From Byssovorax sp. (lineage in GTDB: Bacteria > Myxococcota_A > Polyangia > Polyangiales > Polyangiaceae), in contig JANYGI010000113.1 of the NCBI GenBank assembly GCA_025362495.1, forward strand, positions 91,686-155,685: DNA of 64,000 nucleotides, given 5' to 3'. Positions 1 to 8,364 of this stretch are shown piece by piece. Below the pieces are notes generated by a model. The model was not told where the DNA came from. It worked only from the letters and a program-made list of their open reading frames with translations, and ran no database searches. Within the stretch, counting starts at the first letter, position 1. Every line of letters starts with the position of its first letter. The translations under genes and the position numbers were made by a program.

Positions 1-32
1 ATTTCCGGCTCAAGGGCCTGGTCGGGTACTGA
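1..32 (+). CDS. C-terminal tail of an upstream gene (partial)
   Basis: The frame starting at base 3 is open and reads FRLKGLVGY followed by TGA at 30-32. The stop overlaps the ATG of the TetR gene (TGATG), a spacing typical of translationally coupled genes. This suggests the regulator is the last gene of an operon entering from the left. Only nine residues are visible, so no product can be named. Confidence 0.35.
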   Translation, partial: FRLKGLVGY

Positions 33-709
33 TGCGCGCCGAGGCTCGCGCGCTGCCTCACGCCGCGGAGGGCGCGCCGCCGCTCACGTGGATCCATCGC
101 CCGCAGCAGGATCGCAGCCGGAAGACGCTGGAGCGGCTCCTCGACGCGACCGAGGAGATCATCCGCGCGAAGGGGATCGACGGCGTGACGATCCCCGCCG
201 TGGTGCAGGCGGCGCAGTCGTCCGTGGGCAGCTTCTACGCGCGCTTTCCCACCAAGGCGGCGCTGCTCTCCATGCTGCACGAGCGCGCCTGCGAGCAGTC
301 GGTGGCGACGGCCGAGGCGGCGCTCGATCCGGCGCGCTGGCAGGGCGTCGCGACGGCCGAGGTGGTGCGCACGTTCGTCGGCTTCGTGGTTCATCTGTTC
401 CGCGAGCGGCGATCGATGATGCTGGCGTTCACCACCACGCTGGCGCTCGAGCCGGGCTTCGCCGAGCGGCGCGCGCGCACGGCCACGGTGATCGGCCGGC
501 TCTTCCGCACGCTGCTGCTCGCGCGCCGCGGATCGATCGGCCACCCGTTCCCCGAGCGCGCCATCGACCTCAGCCTGCGCGCCGTGACGGCGACGCTCGA
601 GCAGCGCAACGCGTTCGACGCCAGCGGGGTCGCCGACGTCGCGGTCGACGACGCGACGCTCATCGACGAGCTCTCGCGCCTCGTCCTCAGCTACCTCGAC
701 GTGCGTTAG
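32..709 (+). CDS. TetR/AcrR family transcriptional regulator
   Basis: A 225-residue one-component repressor of the usual TetR length. Residues about 30-85 form the N-terminal DNA-binding domain: helix 1 with RSRKTLERLLDATEEI, then a helix-turn-helix ending in the diagnostic SVGSFYARFPTKAALL (64-79). The C-terminal half is a helical ligand/dimer domain with no recognisable specificity. The first 20 or so residues are an extension. The ATG at 32 is chosen because it overlaps the stop of the upstream frame (TGATG). By position it probably autoregulates the operon to its left, outside the window. The ligand is unknown. Confidence 0.9.
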   Translation: MRAEARALPHAAEGAPPLTWIHRPQQDRSRKTLERLLDATEEIIRAKGIDGVTIPAVVQAAQSSVGSFYARFPTKAALLSMLHERACEQSVATAEAALDPARWQGVATAEVVRTFVGFVVHLFRERRSMMLAFTTTLALEPGFAERRARTATVIGRLFRTLLLARRGSIGHPFPERAIDLSLRAVTATLEQRNAFDASGVADVAVDDATLIDELSRLVLSYLDVR

Positions 710-723
710 TGTACTTCGTACAC
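709..723. terminator. Short hairpin between convergent genes
   Basis: GTGTAC (709-714) and GTACAC (718-723) form a six-base stem with a three-base loop in the 31-bp gap between the TetR gene and the convergent kinase gene. It starts at the last base of the TetR stop codon. There is no T-tract, so termination is only suggested by position. Confidence 0.3.
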
Positions 724-740
724 GGAGGTGCGAGCCGCCG

Positions 741-3700
741 TCAAACGGGGGGGACGGCGAGGATCCGCTCGATCTCGGGCGGCACGCAGCCGTAGGCCTC
801 GGCGGCGGCGAGCAGCGCCGCGTTGTGCGGCAGGCCGAGCAGGAACGATCGCGCGTACGGCGTGCCCTCGAGGCCCTTGAGCCGACGCAGCAGCGGCGAG
901 ATCCCGCGCTCCATCGCGTTGCGCGCGCCCGCGAGATCGCCGACGTCGACGTAGGCGTCGTGGAGCGCGAGGTAGATCACCGCCTCGTTGAGCAAGCTGG
1001 GAGCGCCCGCCTCGACGAGGGCGCCGGCCTCGCGCGCGATCTCCACGGCCTCCTCGGCGTTGCCCGAGCGTCGCTCGGCTTCGGCCCAGAAGCCCAGCGC
1101 GACCGGGAGCACGTCGCGGTTCTCGGTGGAGCGGTAGGCTTCAGCCGCCGTCTTCAAGAGGGCCCGCGCGCGCGGCAGCGTCGCCGACTCGCCGCGGAGC
1201 AGCTCGCAGCCGCGGTAGAACAGGATGCCCAGCGTGACGCGATCGCGGACCATCCAGAGCCCGCTGGCGGCCTCGTCGGCGCCGGCGCGGGGCTCGGCGA
1301 GGATGGCGTCGAGCTTGGCGTTGGCGCCGTACGTGGCGGCCCAGCAGAGCAGGATCATCTGCCCGTGGCGCACGGCGCCGGGGCTGCCGATCGACTGCGC
1401 TTTGGCGAGGCCCGTCTCCACTTCGAACAGCGCTTCCTCCCACGCGCCGATCGTCGTGAGCGCGAAGCCGACGTTCATCGTCAGCATGGCCTCGCGCTCT
1501 TGCAGCCCGGCGGCGCTCGCGGCGCGGGCGGCGGCGCGGCGCGCGTCGAGCGCGGCGGCGAGCTCCCCGCGCGTCTGGTGCACGACGGCGAGGACCTGCC
1601 ACGCGTCGACCGCGGCCCAGACGATCCCGCGGCGCTCCGCGAGATCGATGAGGTGCGCGGCCTCGCGCTCGGCCATCGCGAGCTGCCCGGCGAACGCGTA
1701 GCGCGACGCCAGCGTGCCGGAGCAGCGCGCCTCTTCGTCGACGAGATCGATCCCCCGCGCGCGCTCGCGCACCTGGGTGAGCCGCTCCTCGATCTCGCTC
1801 CCCGAGGCGCACGCGTCGTCGTAGCGCGCGCGCGCGCCGGCGGTCTTGAGCTCGCTCGGCTCGTCGAAGACGTTCTCGCTCATCGCGCGGATGGCCGAGT
1901 CGCGATCGCTCGCGCGCGGATCGAGGCGGCTGTACGCGTCCTCGAGCAGCACGGCGCGCGCGAACGCCGTCGTCTTGTCGGGCGCGAACGTCAGCGCGCG
2001 ATCGGCCATCGTCACGGCCTCGCGCAGCGAGTTGGTGGCGAGCGCGCGCCGGGCCGCGGCCTCCCAGTGCACCGCGGCCTCCTCGTGGCGCTTGCCGAGG
2101 TCGAAGTGCTGCGCGACGTTGGCCGCGTCCTCGCCCATCGACGCGAGCCAGCGCGCCGCCGAGGCGTGGAGATCCTTCTTCAGGTCCTCGCCGGCCGACG
2201 CGTACGCCACCTCGCGCACCAGCGCGTGCTTGAACAGGAACTCGCGCGTGCCGGCGAAGCGCGAGCGCGCGCTCTCGACGAGCAGCTCGGCGCTGACCAG
2301 GCGGCGCAGCGCGGCCTCGGGCTCGAGCACGCCGAGCGCCGCGACGCCCGCGTCCCACACCGAGAGCCCGAAGACGCTCGCGCGCAGCACGGCGTCGCGG
2401 CTCTGATCGTCGAGCGCGTCGAGGCTGACCTGGATCGCGGCCTCGATCGTCGGCGCTTTCGCGACATCCTTGCCTGACGCGATCACCCGCGAGAGCTCTT
2501 CGGCGAACATCGGCGAGCCCGCCGCCTGCTGCGCGACCTGATCGAGCATGGCCTCGGTGGCGCCGGCCCCGAGCACCGCGCGCGCGATCTCTCGCGTCGC
2601 CTTGCGGGCGATCGGCCGGAGCTCCACGCGCACGTGATCCCGCCCCGCGAAGCGCTGCCCCTGGTTGCGCCAGAACGACGGCCGCATCATCAGCATCGCG
2701 AAGAGCGAGCGCCCCGAGGCGCGGCCGAGGAGGTGGTCCACCCACGCCGTCGACTCGGGATCGGCCCACTGCGCGTCCTCGATCAGCAGCACGCACGGCT
2801 CGGTCGCGGCGGCGCCGAGCACCAGCTCCGTCATCGAGACGTAGAGCGAGTCGCGCGCGCCGCGGGGCTCGATCCCCTGGGGAAACGGCTGGTTCGCGAG
2901 CAGGCGCGCGAGCAGGCCGCTGTCGTCGCGGTGGAGCTCGGACCGATCGACGGCCTCGCTGGCCTCGTCGAGCGACGCGCCCTTCGGCAGCCCGACGAGC
3001 GATCGCAGCGCGTCGGCCGCGACGCCGAGCGCCTGCGCCTTGCCGAACGACTCGCAGCGCACGAGCAGCAGGCGCTGCGGCATCGGCTGCTCGGAGACGC
3101 GCCGCACGAACTCGCGCGCGAGGCGGCTCTTGCCGATCCCCGGCGGGCCCGAGACGCTGACGATCACCGGCGTGTGATCCTCGACGCAGCGATCGTAGCC
3201 GGACAGCGTGGCGATGAACTCGGCCTCGCGCCCGACGAACGGCGCCATCATCCCGGCGTCGCGTCGCCCTTTCGCGGCACCCACGACTGCCGCGGCGCCG
3301 CGCGGGAGCATCTCGAACTGGAACCGCCCGCGCGCCAGCTCCATCGTCGTGGGGTCGGTGAGCAGGCGGCCCGAGCCCGCTTCACGCGCGAGCGCCGACG
3401 CCCGATCGACGACCTGCCCGGCGGAGCGCATCCCCTCGACGCGCGTGCGGCCGGTGGCGACGCCGACGTGCGCGCCGCGATCGGTCAGCATGCGCCCCAT
3501 CCCGAGCGCGCGCGCCGCCTCGTCGCCGTACGCACGCTGGGCGCCCAGGTGGGCGACGATCGAGTCGCCGCCGAGCGGCAGCGCGTCGGCGCCTTGCTGG
3601 CGCAGCTGCTCGATCTCGCGCGTGCGGTCCTCGCCGGTCGCCACGTGGAGCGCGACCAGCGTCGTCACGAGGCGCGTCCCCGCGGAGAAGCCGTCGGTCT

Positions 3701-4658
3701 TCGGCGCGGCGCGCGAGAGCCCGGGCAGCGCGTTCTTTCCGAGGACCTCCAGCGCCGCCGCGACCTCGAGGGCCGACGAGGGGCGCTCGTCCTGGTTCGA
3801 CGACAGCATGCGCTGGATGAGCTCGTCGAGCGCGGGCGGCACATCCATCAGGAGCTCGGAGAGCCGCGGCGCGGGCGTCGTCACGAGGCGGGCGAGGGTG
3901 GCGATCGACGTCGGCCCGATGTGCGGAGGGCGCCCGGCGATCAGCTCGAACAGCGTCGCTCCGAGCGAGTAGATGTCGCTGCGCACGTTGGCGCCGCCGT
4001 CGCCGCGCGCCTGCTCCGGCGCCATGTACGCGGGCGTTCCCACCACCGCGCCGGTGTGCGTGAGCTTGACGTCGTTCGACGCGGCCACGCCGAAGTCGAC
4101 GAGCTTGATCCGCAGCGGCTGCGGGCCGGATCCCGGCGCGGCGCTCCCGGCGTCGAACACGCCCGAGGTCGGCGATCCGGCCGCGGGATCGAGCAGGAAG
4201 ATGTTCGACGGCTTGATGTCGCGGTGGACGATCCCGGCCTCGTGCGCGGCCGAGAGCGCGGTCGCGACCTGCCGTCCCACCTCGAGCGCGGACCGCAGAT
4301 CGAGCGGCGCGCGCTTCTGGCGGGCCTGGAGATCTTCGCCGTCGAGCCACTCCATCGCGATGAACGGCGAGCCCTCTTCGAGGCGGCGGCCCTGGCCGTC
4401 GACGCAGCTCAGCTCGAGCGCGCCGAAGGCCACGACGCGGACGATCCCCGGGTCGTTCAGCTCCGAGAGCATCTGCCCTTCGCGGGTGAAGCGAGCTTGC
4501 TCGACCAGGTCCGCCCCGGTCGAGGCGATCACCTTCAGCGCGACGTCGACGCCCGAGACCGCGTCGATCGCTTTGTACACGATACCGGCCGCGCCCCGGC
4601 CCACCTCGCGGACGATCTGGAAGCGGTTCGCGACGAGCGCAGGCGGCGTCGCGTCCAT
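741..4658 (-). CDS. Ser/Thr protein kinase fused to pseudo-cyclase, AAA ATPase and TPR region
   Basis: About 1305 residues. Residues ~12-300 are a Hanks-type kinase with glycine loop (GRGAAGIVYKA), catalytic HRDIKPSN, DFG and APE (AYMAPEQ). Residues ~325-465 look like a class III nucleotide cyclase fold (LGGDSIVAHLG, GVATGRTRVEG), but the first metal Asp block reads LVALHVATG, so it is probably catalytically dead. At ~500 a Walker A (GPPGIGKSRLA) opens a large STAND/AAA-type ATPase, followed by LLIEDAQWAD as Walker B. From ~860 to the end the protein is TPR-like and helical. This resembles the PknK/adenylate-cyclase-ATPase regulators common in myxobacteria. The start is the ATG at 4658; the codon just upstream is TTG. 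It is divergent from the GGDEF-EAL gene. The signal and targets are unknown. Confidence 0.9.
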   Translation of the reverse strand: MDATPPALVANRFQIVREVGRGAAGIVYKAIDAVSGVDVALKVIASTGADLVEQARFTREGQMLSELNDPGIVRVVAFGALELSCVDGQGRRLEEGSPFIAMEWLDGEDLQARQKRAPLDLRSALEVGRQVATALSAAHEAGIVHRDIKPSNIFLLDPAAGSPTSGVFDAGSAAPGSGPQPLRIKLVDFGVAASNDVKLTHTGAVVGTPAYMAPEQARGDGGANVRSDIYSLGATLFELIAGRPPHIGPTSIATLARLVTTPAPRLSELLMDVPPALDELIQRMLSSNQDERPSSALEVAAALEVLGKNALPGLSRAAPKTDGFSAGTRLVTTLVALHVATGEDRTREIEQLRQQGADALPLGGDSIVAHLGAQRAYGDEAARALGMGRMLTDRGAHVGVATGRTRVEGMRSAGQVVDRASALAREAGSGRLLTDPTTMELARGRFQFEMLPRGAAAVVGAAKGRRDAGMMAPFVGREAEFIATLSGYDRCVEDHTPVIVSVSGPPGIGKSRLAREFVRRVSEQPMPQRLLLVRCESFGKAQALGVAADALRSLVGLPKGASLDEASEAVDRSELHRDDSGLLARLLANQPFPQGIEPRGARDSLYVSMTELVLGAAATEPCVLLIEDAQWADPESTAWVDHLLGRASGRSLFAMLMMRPSFWRNQGQRFAGRDHVRVELRPIARKATREIARAVLGAGATEAMLDQVAQQAAGSPMFAEELSRVIASGKDVAKAPTIEAAIQVSLDALDDQSRDAVLRASVFGLSVWDAGVAALGVLEPEAALRRLVSAELLVESARSRFAGTREFLFKHALVREVAYASAGEDLKKDLHASAARWLASMGEDAANVAQHFDLGKRHEEAAVHWEAAARRALATNSLREAVTMADRALTFAPDKTTAFARAVLLEDAYSRLDPRASDRDSAIRAMSENVFDEPSELKTAGARARYDDACASGSEIEERLTQVRERARGIDLVDEEARCSGTLASRYAFAGQLAMAEREAAHLIDLAERRGIVWAAVDAWQVLAVVHQTRGELAAALDARRAAARAASAAGLQEREAMLTMNVGFALTTIGAWEEALFEVETGLAKAQSIGSPGAVRHGQMILLCWAATYGANAKLDAILAEPRAGADEAASGLWMVRDRVTLGILFYRGCELLRGESATLPRARALLKTAAEAYRSTENRDVLPVALGFWAEAERRSGNAEEAVEIAREAGALVEAGAPSLLNEAVIYLALHDAYVDVGDLAGARNAMERGISPLLRRLKGLEGTPYARSFLLGLPHNAALLAAAEAYGCVPPEIERILAVPPV

Positions 4659-5001
4659 CAACGCGCCCCGGCTCGGCGGCGGTAGCGCGCGCTGGGCGCG
4701 GTGGCTCCGGGGGCGCTCGCCCTCTCCGCGACGACGACACGGTGAGGGATCGCAGGCATCGCCATCGCGATCGGGAGCGGCGGCCCGGGCAGAAAAATCA
4801 TTGCGGGCGAGCGTACGCCGACCCCGAACGCGCTACCAGACGTGAGGCGAGGTTCGTCGACGTCGATGCCGGCGCAAGCGCGCTCACGTGACGGACGGTG
4901 GCGCCGAGCACGGGCGCGCGGCGGCACGAAGACGCGGGCAAGCTGCCGTGGTAAAAGCGAATCGTGAACGGTACTGCTTCGCGACGCATGATCCCCAGCG
5001 C
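4659..5001. promoter_or_regulatory. Divergent intergenic region
   Basis: About 340 bases between two divergent signalling genes. It must hold the promoter of the kinase gene (minus) and of the GGDEF-EAL gene (plus). Reading frames cross it, but none has a protein-like composition. I could not identify a convincing -35/-10 pair or operator. Confidence 0.4.
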
Positions 5002-6810
5002 ATGACCGACGACGGAGCGTTACGTAGCGTGCCCGACGTCGAGCGAATCCTCGTCGTCGACGACTCGCCCGCCACCATCGAGCTGCTGACGATCGCCCTC
5101 GCGGCCGAGGGGTGGGCCGTGCTCACGGCGTCCACCGGCGAAGAGGCCCTCGTCGTCGCCGCCGAGCGCGGTCCGCACGTGATCGTGTGCGATCTCCACC
5201 TGCCGCGGCTCGACGGCCTGGAGATCATGCGCCGCGTCCACGCGGTCGACGACGCGATCCCGTTCGTGATGCTGACGGGCGACGGCGATCTCGAGGCCGT
5301 GCTCTACGCCGTCCACGCCGGCGTCTTCGACTTCGTGCGCAAGAGCGGCGACCACGAGGCCCTGATCGGCGCCGTCGCGCGGGCCCTGGCGCGCGTGCGC
5401 ATCGTCCGCGACAACCGGCGCCTGAGCCGCGAGCTCCAGGCCGCCAACGAGGCGCTCGAGCTCCGCGTGCGCGCCCGCACCGCCGAGCTCGGCGAGGCCA
5501 ACCGCCGCCTCGAGACGAGCCTGCTCTCGATCGAGCACCGCGCCCTCCACGATCCGCTCACCGATCTCGGCAACCGGTTCCTCTTCCGCGAGCGCCTCGA
5601 GCAGGGGCTCGCGCGCGCTTCGAGCGGCGACGCGCCCGTCGCGGTCCTCTTCCTCGATCTCGACGGGTTCAAGCCGATCAACGACAGCCTCGGCCATGCC
5701 GCGGGTGATCGCGTGCTCTGCGGCGTCGCCCGCCGCCTCGACGCGGCGGTCGGCGCCTCGGGTCTGACGGCCCGCCTCGGCGGCGACGAGTTCGGCGTGC
5801 TGATCGACGGCGGCGCCGCCGAGGCGGCCGTCGTCGCGGCGCGTATCGCCGAGGCGCTGAGCGCGCCGCACAGCGTCGCGGGCGTCGAGGTCTTCGCGTC
5901 GGCCAGCGTCGGCATCGCGGTGAGCCTCGTCGGCGAAGAGACGACCGACGAGCTGCTGCGCAACGCCGATCTGGCGATGTACTCGGCCAAGGCCCGCCAG
6001 AGCGGCGGCCCCGAGCTTTTCCAGCACCGCATGCACGCCTCGGCGATCGAGCGCATGTCGCTGCTCCTCGATCTGCGACGCGCCCTCGATCGTCACGAGT
6101 TCTTCCTGCACTACCAGCCCATCGTCTCCATTGCGACGGGCGCGATCGTGGGCACCGAGGCCCTGGTGCGCTGGCGTCACCCCGAGCGCGGCGTGATCCC
6201 GCCGGTGGTGTTCATCCCGCTTGCCGAGGAGACGGGGCTCATCGTCCCGCTCGGCCGCTGGGTGCTCCGCGAAGCGTGCGCCGCCGCGCGACGCTTCCAG
6301 GCGGCCTCGCCGGGCCCCTTGAAGATGAGCGTGAACGTCTCGCCTCGACAGCTCCAGCACGGCGGCATCACCGCCGACGTCGAGCGCGCGCTCGTCGACT
6401 TTCAGCTCGATCCGCGCTCGCTCATCCTCGAAATCACCGAGAGCATCGCCCTCGAAGAGCGCGAGCCGGTTCTCGTCGCGTTGAAGGCGCACGGCGTGAA
6501 GCTGGCGATCGACGACTTCGGAACCGGCTACTCGTCGCTCGCGTATCTGCGCCGGCTCCACGTCGACATCGTCAAGATCCACAAGTCGTTCATCGACGGC
6601 ATCGTGGGGGAGGGCGGCGACGCCGAGCTCAGCCGCGCCATCGTTCGCTTCGGCGGGTCGATGGGCCTTCGCACCACGGCCGAAGGCATCGAGTCGCCCG
6701 ACCAGTGGGACGAGCTGCGCTCGCTCGGCTGCGATTTCGGCCAGGGCTACCACTTCTCGCGCCCGATCGATCCCGAAGCGCTGATTACCCTGCTAGGCAC
6801 CCGCCGGTAG
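5002..6810 (+). CDS. Response regulator with GGDEF and EAL domains (c-di-GMP turnover)
   Basis: 602 residues from ATG 5002; upstream in-frame starts at 4888 would add a non-conserved Arg-rich tail. REC domain ~14-130 with acidic pair D20/D21 and phosphoacceptor D64 (IVCDLHLP). A heptad-rich helix links it to GGDEF (RLGGDEFGV intact). The usual RxxD inhibitory site upstream of GGDEF is replaced by GASG, so product inhibition is probably absent. The EAL domain keeps TEALVRW, SVNVSPRQ, EITES, IDDFGTGYSSL, AEGIES and GQGY, but the usual KID reads KIH. The protein could therefore both make and degrade c-di-GMP; the net direction cannot be told. No partner histidine kinase is adjacent. Confidence 0.93.
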   Translation: MTDDGALRSVPDVERILVVDDSPATIELLTIALAAEGWAVLTASTGEEALVVAAERGPHVIVCDLHLPRLDGLEIMRRVHAVDDAIPFVMLTGDGDLEAVLYAVHAGVFDFVRKSGDHEALIGAVARALARVRIVRDNRRLSRELQAANEALELRVRARTAELGEANRRLETSLLSIEHRALHDPLTDLGNRFLFRERLEQGLARASSGDAPVAVLFLDLDGFKPINDSLGHAAGDRVLCGVARRLDAAVGASGLTARLGGDEFGVLIDGGAAEAAVVAARIAEALSAPHSVAGVEVFASASVGIAVSLVGEETTDELLRNADLAMYSAKARQSGGPELFQHRMHASAIERMSLLLDLRRALDRHEFFLHYQPIVSIATGAIVGTEALVRWRHPERGVIPPVVFIPLAEETGLIVPLGRWVLREACAAARRFQAASPGPLKMSVNVSPRQLQHGGITADVERALVDFQLDPRSLILEITESIALEEREPVLVALKAHGVKLAIDDFGTGYSSLAYLRRLHVDIVKIHKSFIDGIVGEGGDAELSRAIVRFGGSMGLRTTAEGIESPDQWDELRSLGCDFGQGYHFSRPIDPEALITLLGTRR

Positions 6811-6862
6811 CTCATCGCCTCTTCGGCTCCAGATCTTCCTCCAGTCTGACCTGATCTCGCGT

Positions 6863-6886
6863 GGGGCGGGCCTCCGTGCCCGCCCC
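6863..6886 (+). terminator. GC-rich hairpin after the GGDEF-EAL gene
   Basis: GGGGCGGGC (6863-6871) pairs perfectly with GCCCGCCCC (6878-6886) around a six-base loop. It lies about 50 bases after the stop and is followed by ATAT rather than a T run. It probably acts together with the second hairpin downstream. Confidence 0.55.
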
Positions 6887-6908
6887 ATATCAGAGGGAAT
6901 GGAATGCA

Positions 6909-6942
6909 AAAAGGCGCAGTGGGGCTTCCCACTGCGCCTTTT
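6909..6942. terminator. Strong bidirectional rho-independent terminator
   Basis: A perfect 15-base stem (6909-6923 with 6928-6942) has a GCTT loop and begins AAAA and ends TTTT. It therefore gives a stem plus U-tract on either strand. It sits in the gap between the convergent GGDEF-EAL gene and the DUF1501-like gene, as expected for a shared terminator. Confidence 0.92.
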
Positions 6943-6964
6943 GCGCGCCATCGCGCTCCGGAGA

Positions 6965-8320
6965 TCAGCCGAAGAGCGGAAGCGCCTCGCCCGTGAGCGG
7001 GAACTGCGTGTCGAGATCCGTCCCCGTGAGGCCGGCGAGCTTGCGCAGACCCATGTGAACATGGCGCGGCTCGATGCGGACGCCGGTGCCGTCGGTCGCG
7101 AGCGTCTTGGTGTTGACCGTCTCGGCCTTGAAGGCTTCGTCGCTCGCACCGATGACGGTGTTGCCCTGAATCTTCGGGCCCGAGAGGAGCATGCTGGTGA
7201 TGTTCCAGTGATCCTTCCCGTCGGCGTCGTTGTAGTAGGGCGTCCGGCCGAAGTCCGAACCGACCATCACGTACGTCTTGTCAGCGAGGCCCATCACGTC
7301 GAGCTGCGTGTACAGGTAGTCGAGCGCGACGAGGATCTGCATCTGCTGCGAGGTCTGCTGGTCGTCGTTGTTGCTGTGGGTGTCGAAGCCACCGATGTCG
7401 AGATTTGCACTCACTGCGACGCCGGTCTTGAAGGCGTAGAGCGCGATCTGCGCTTGCTGCATGAGCCGCTCGGCGTCGTTGAGCTCGTTCTGGTTATCCT
7501 TCGGGATCTTTGCCAGCTTGGGGACGTCGCCGATCTGCACGAGCTGCTTGCCCTTGAGCGCTTCGCCGAGAGCGGCGAGGCCGCCGTTCGACGCGCGCGC
7601 CAGGAAGAGCGAGCCCATCGCGCTGCGGTTCGAGGTGAGGCTCTGTCGCGCCTGCATCGTCTGCAGTCGCGAAGCCTGCGCCGCCGCGATGCGCGAGGCC
7701 GTCGCCTGCGAGTGGTAGAGATCCGACTTCGCGTCGTTGGGGTCGCGGATGTTCGGGTACGCGAGCCGCTGAATCGCGTCGGTGCCGCTGACGCGGGTGA
7801 GCGGGAGGAGCCCGCCCGTCGAGTCGTAGCCGCCGTTGCTCAGATAGGCCATCGGCAGGTCCATCTTCTCGAGGGCTTGCGCGGCGACGAGCGCGGCGAA
7901 CGAGGGATACCCCTCGGCGAGCTGGCCGCTCCAGATGGTGCGCGAGCCGGCGTCGTGGTTGTTCGTCGTCGTGTCGAGGCCGTTGATGACCATGATCCGG
8001 TCGTGGTAGGCGTCGAGGAACGATCCGCAGCTCGCGGCCAGCACGCCGCCAGGGCTGAGCGCCGTGGGAGCGTGCGGGATGTTGCCCGAGCTCTTGATCT
8101 CTCCGGCCGTGTACGACTGGTTGACGGTGGTGCGATCCTTCGCGATCCCGCCCTTGGGATCGAACGACATGGTCGGGTCCCAACCGCCGCCGGCGTTGAC
8201 CATGATCCAGAACGGACCAGGGTACTTGGCTTGCGACGCGCTGCCCTCCCGCAGCCCCAGAGGGGCCATGACGGAGAGGCCTGCGAGCCCAGCGACTTTC
8301 AAGAAGCGGCGACGATCCAT
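6965..8320 (-). CDS. DUF1501-like Tat-exported protein
   Basis: 451 residues. The N terminus MDRRRFLKVAGLAG is a twin-arginine signal with a hydrophobic core, so the protein should be exported folded. The body has alkaline-phosphatase-superfamily-like features typical of the DUF1501 group: an early VNAGGGWDPT, GLDTTTNNHD, and late IGGFDTHSNN and VMVGSDFGRTPYYN. Such proteins have no settled function. It follows the dihaem lipoprotein gene on the same strand with a 44-bp gap, so the two are almost certainly co-transcribed and act together in the periplasm or at the surface. It is a distant counterpart of the DUF1552 protein at 36.3 kb, which has the same partner logic. Confidence 0.8.
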   Translation of the reverse strand: MDRRRFLKVAGLAGLSVMAPLGLREGSASQAKYPGPFWIMVNAGGGWDPTMSFDPKGGIAKDRTTVNQSYTAGEIKSSGNIPHAPTALSPGGVLAASCGSFLDAYHDRIMVINGLDTTTNNHDAGSRTIWSGQLAEGYPSFAALVAAQALEKMDLPMAYLSNGGYDSTGGLLPLTRVSGTDAIQRLAYPNIRDPNDAKSDLYHSQATASRIAAAQASRLQTMQARQSLTSNRSAMGSLFLARASNGGLAALGEALKGKQLVQIGDVPKLAKIPKDNQNELNDAERLMQQAQIALYAFKTGVAVSANLDIGGFDTHSNNDDQQTSQQMQILVALDYLYTQLDVMGLADKTYVMVGSDFGRTPYYNDADGKDHWNITSMLLSGPKIQGNTVIGASDEAFKAETVNTKTLATDGTGVRIEPRHVHMGLRKLAGLTGTDLDTQFPLTGEALPLFG

Positions 8321-8364
8321 GGCATGTGCTCCTTCGCGATGACTACGCTGCTCGTGAATCCGCG

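Noticed and set aside
825..2477. Long plus-strand open frame (550 codons) opposite the giant kinase gene
   Set aside because: Arg/Ala/Gly/Glu-rich with no fold; it is the antisense shadow of a GC-rich gene.
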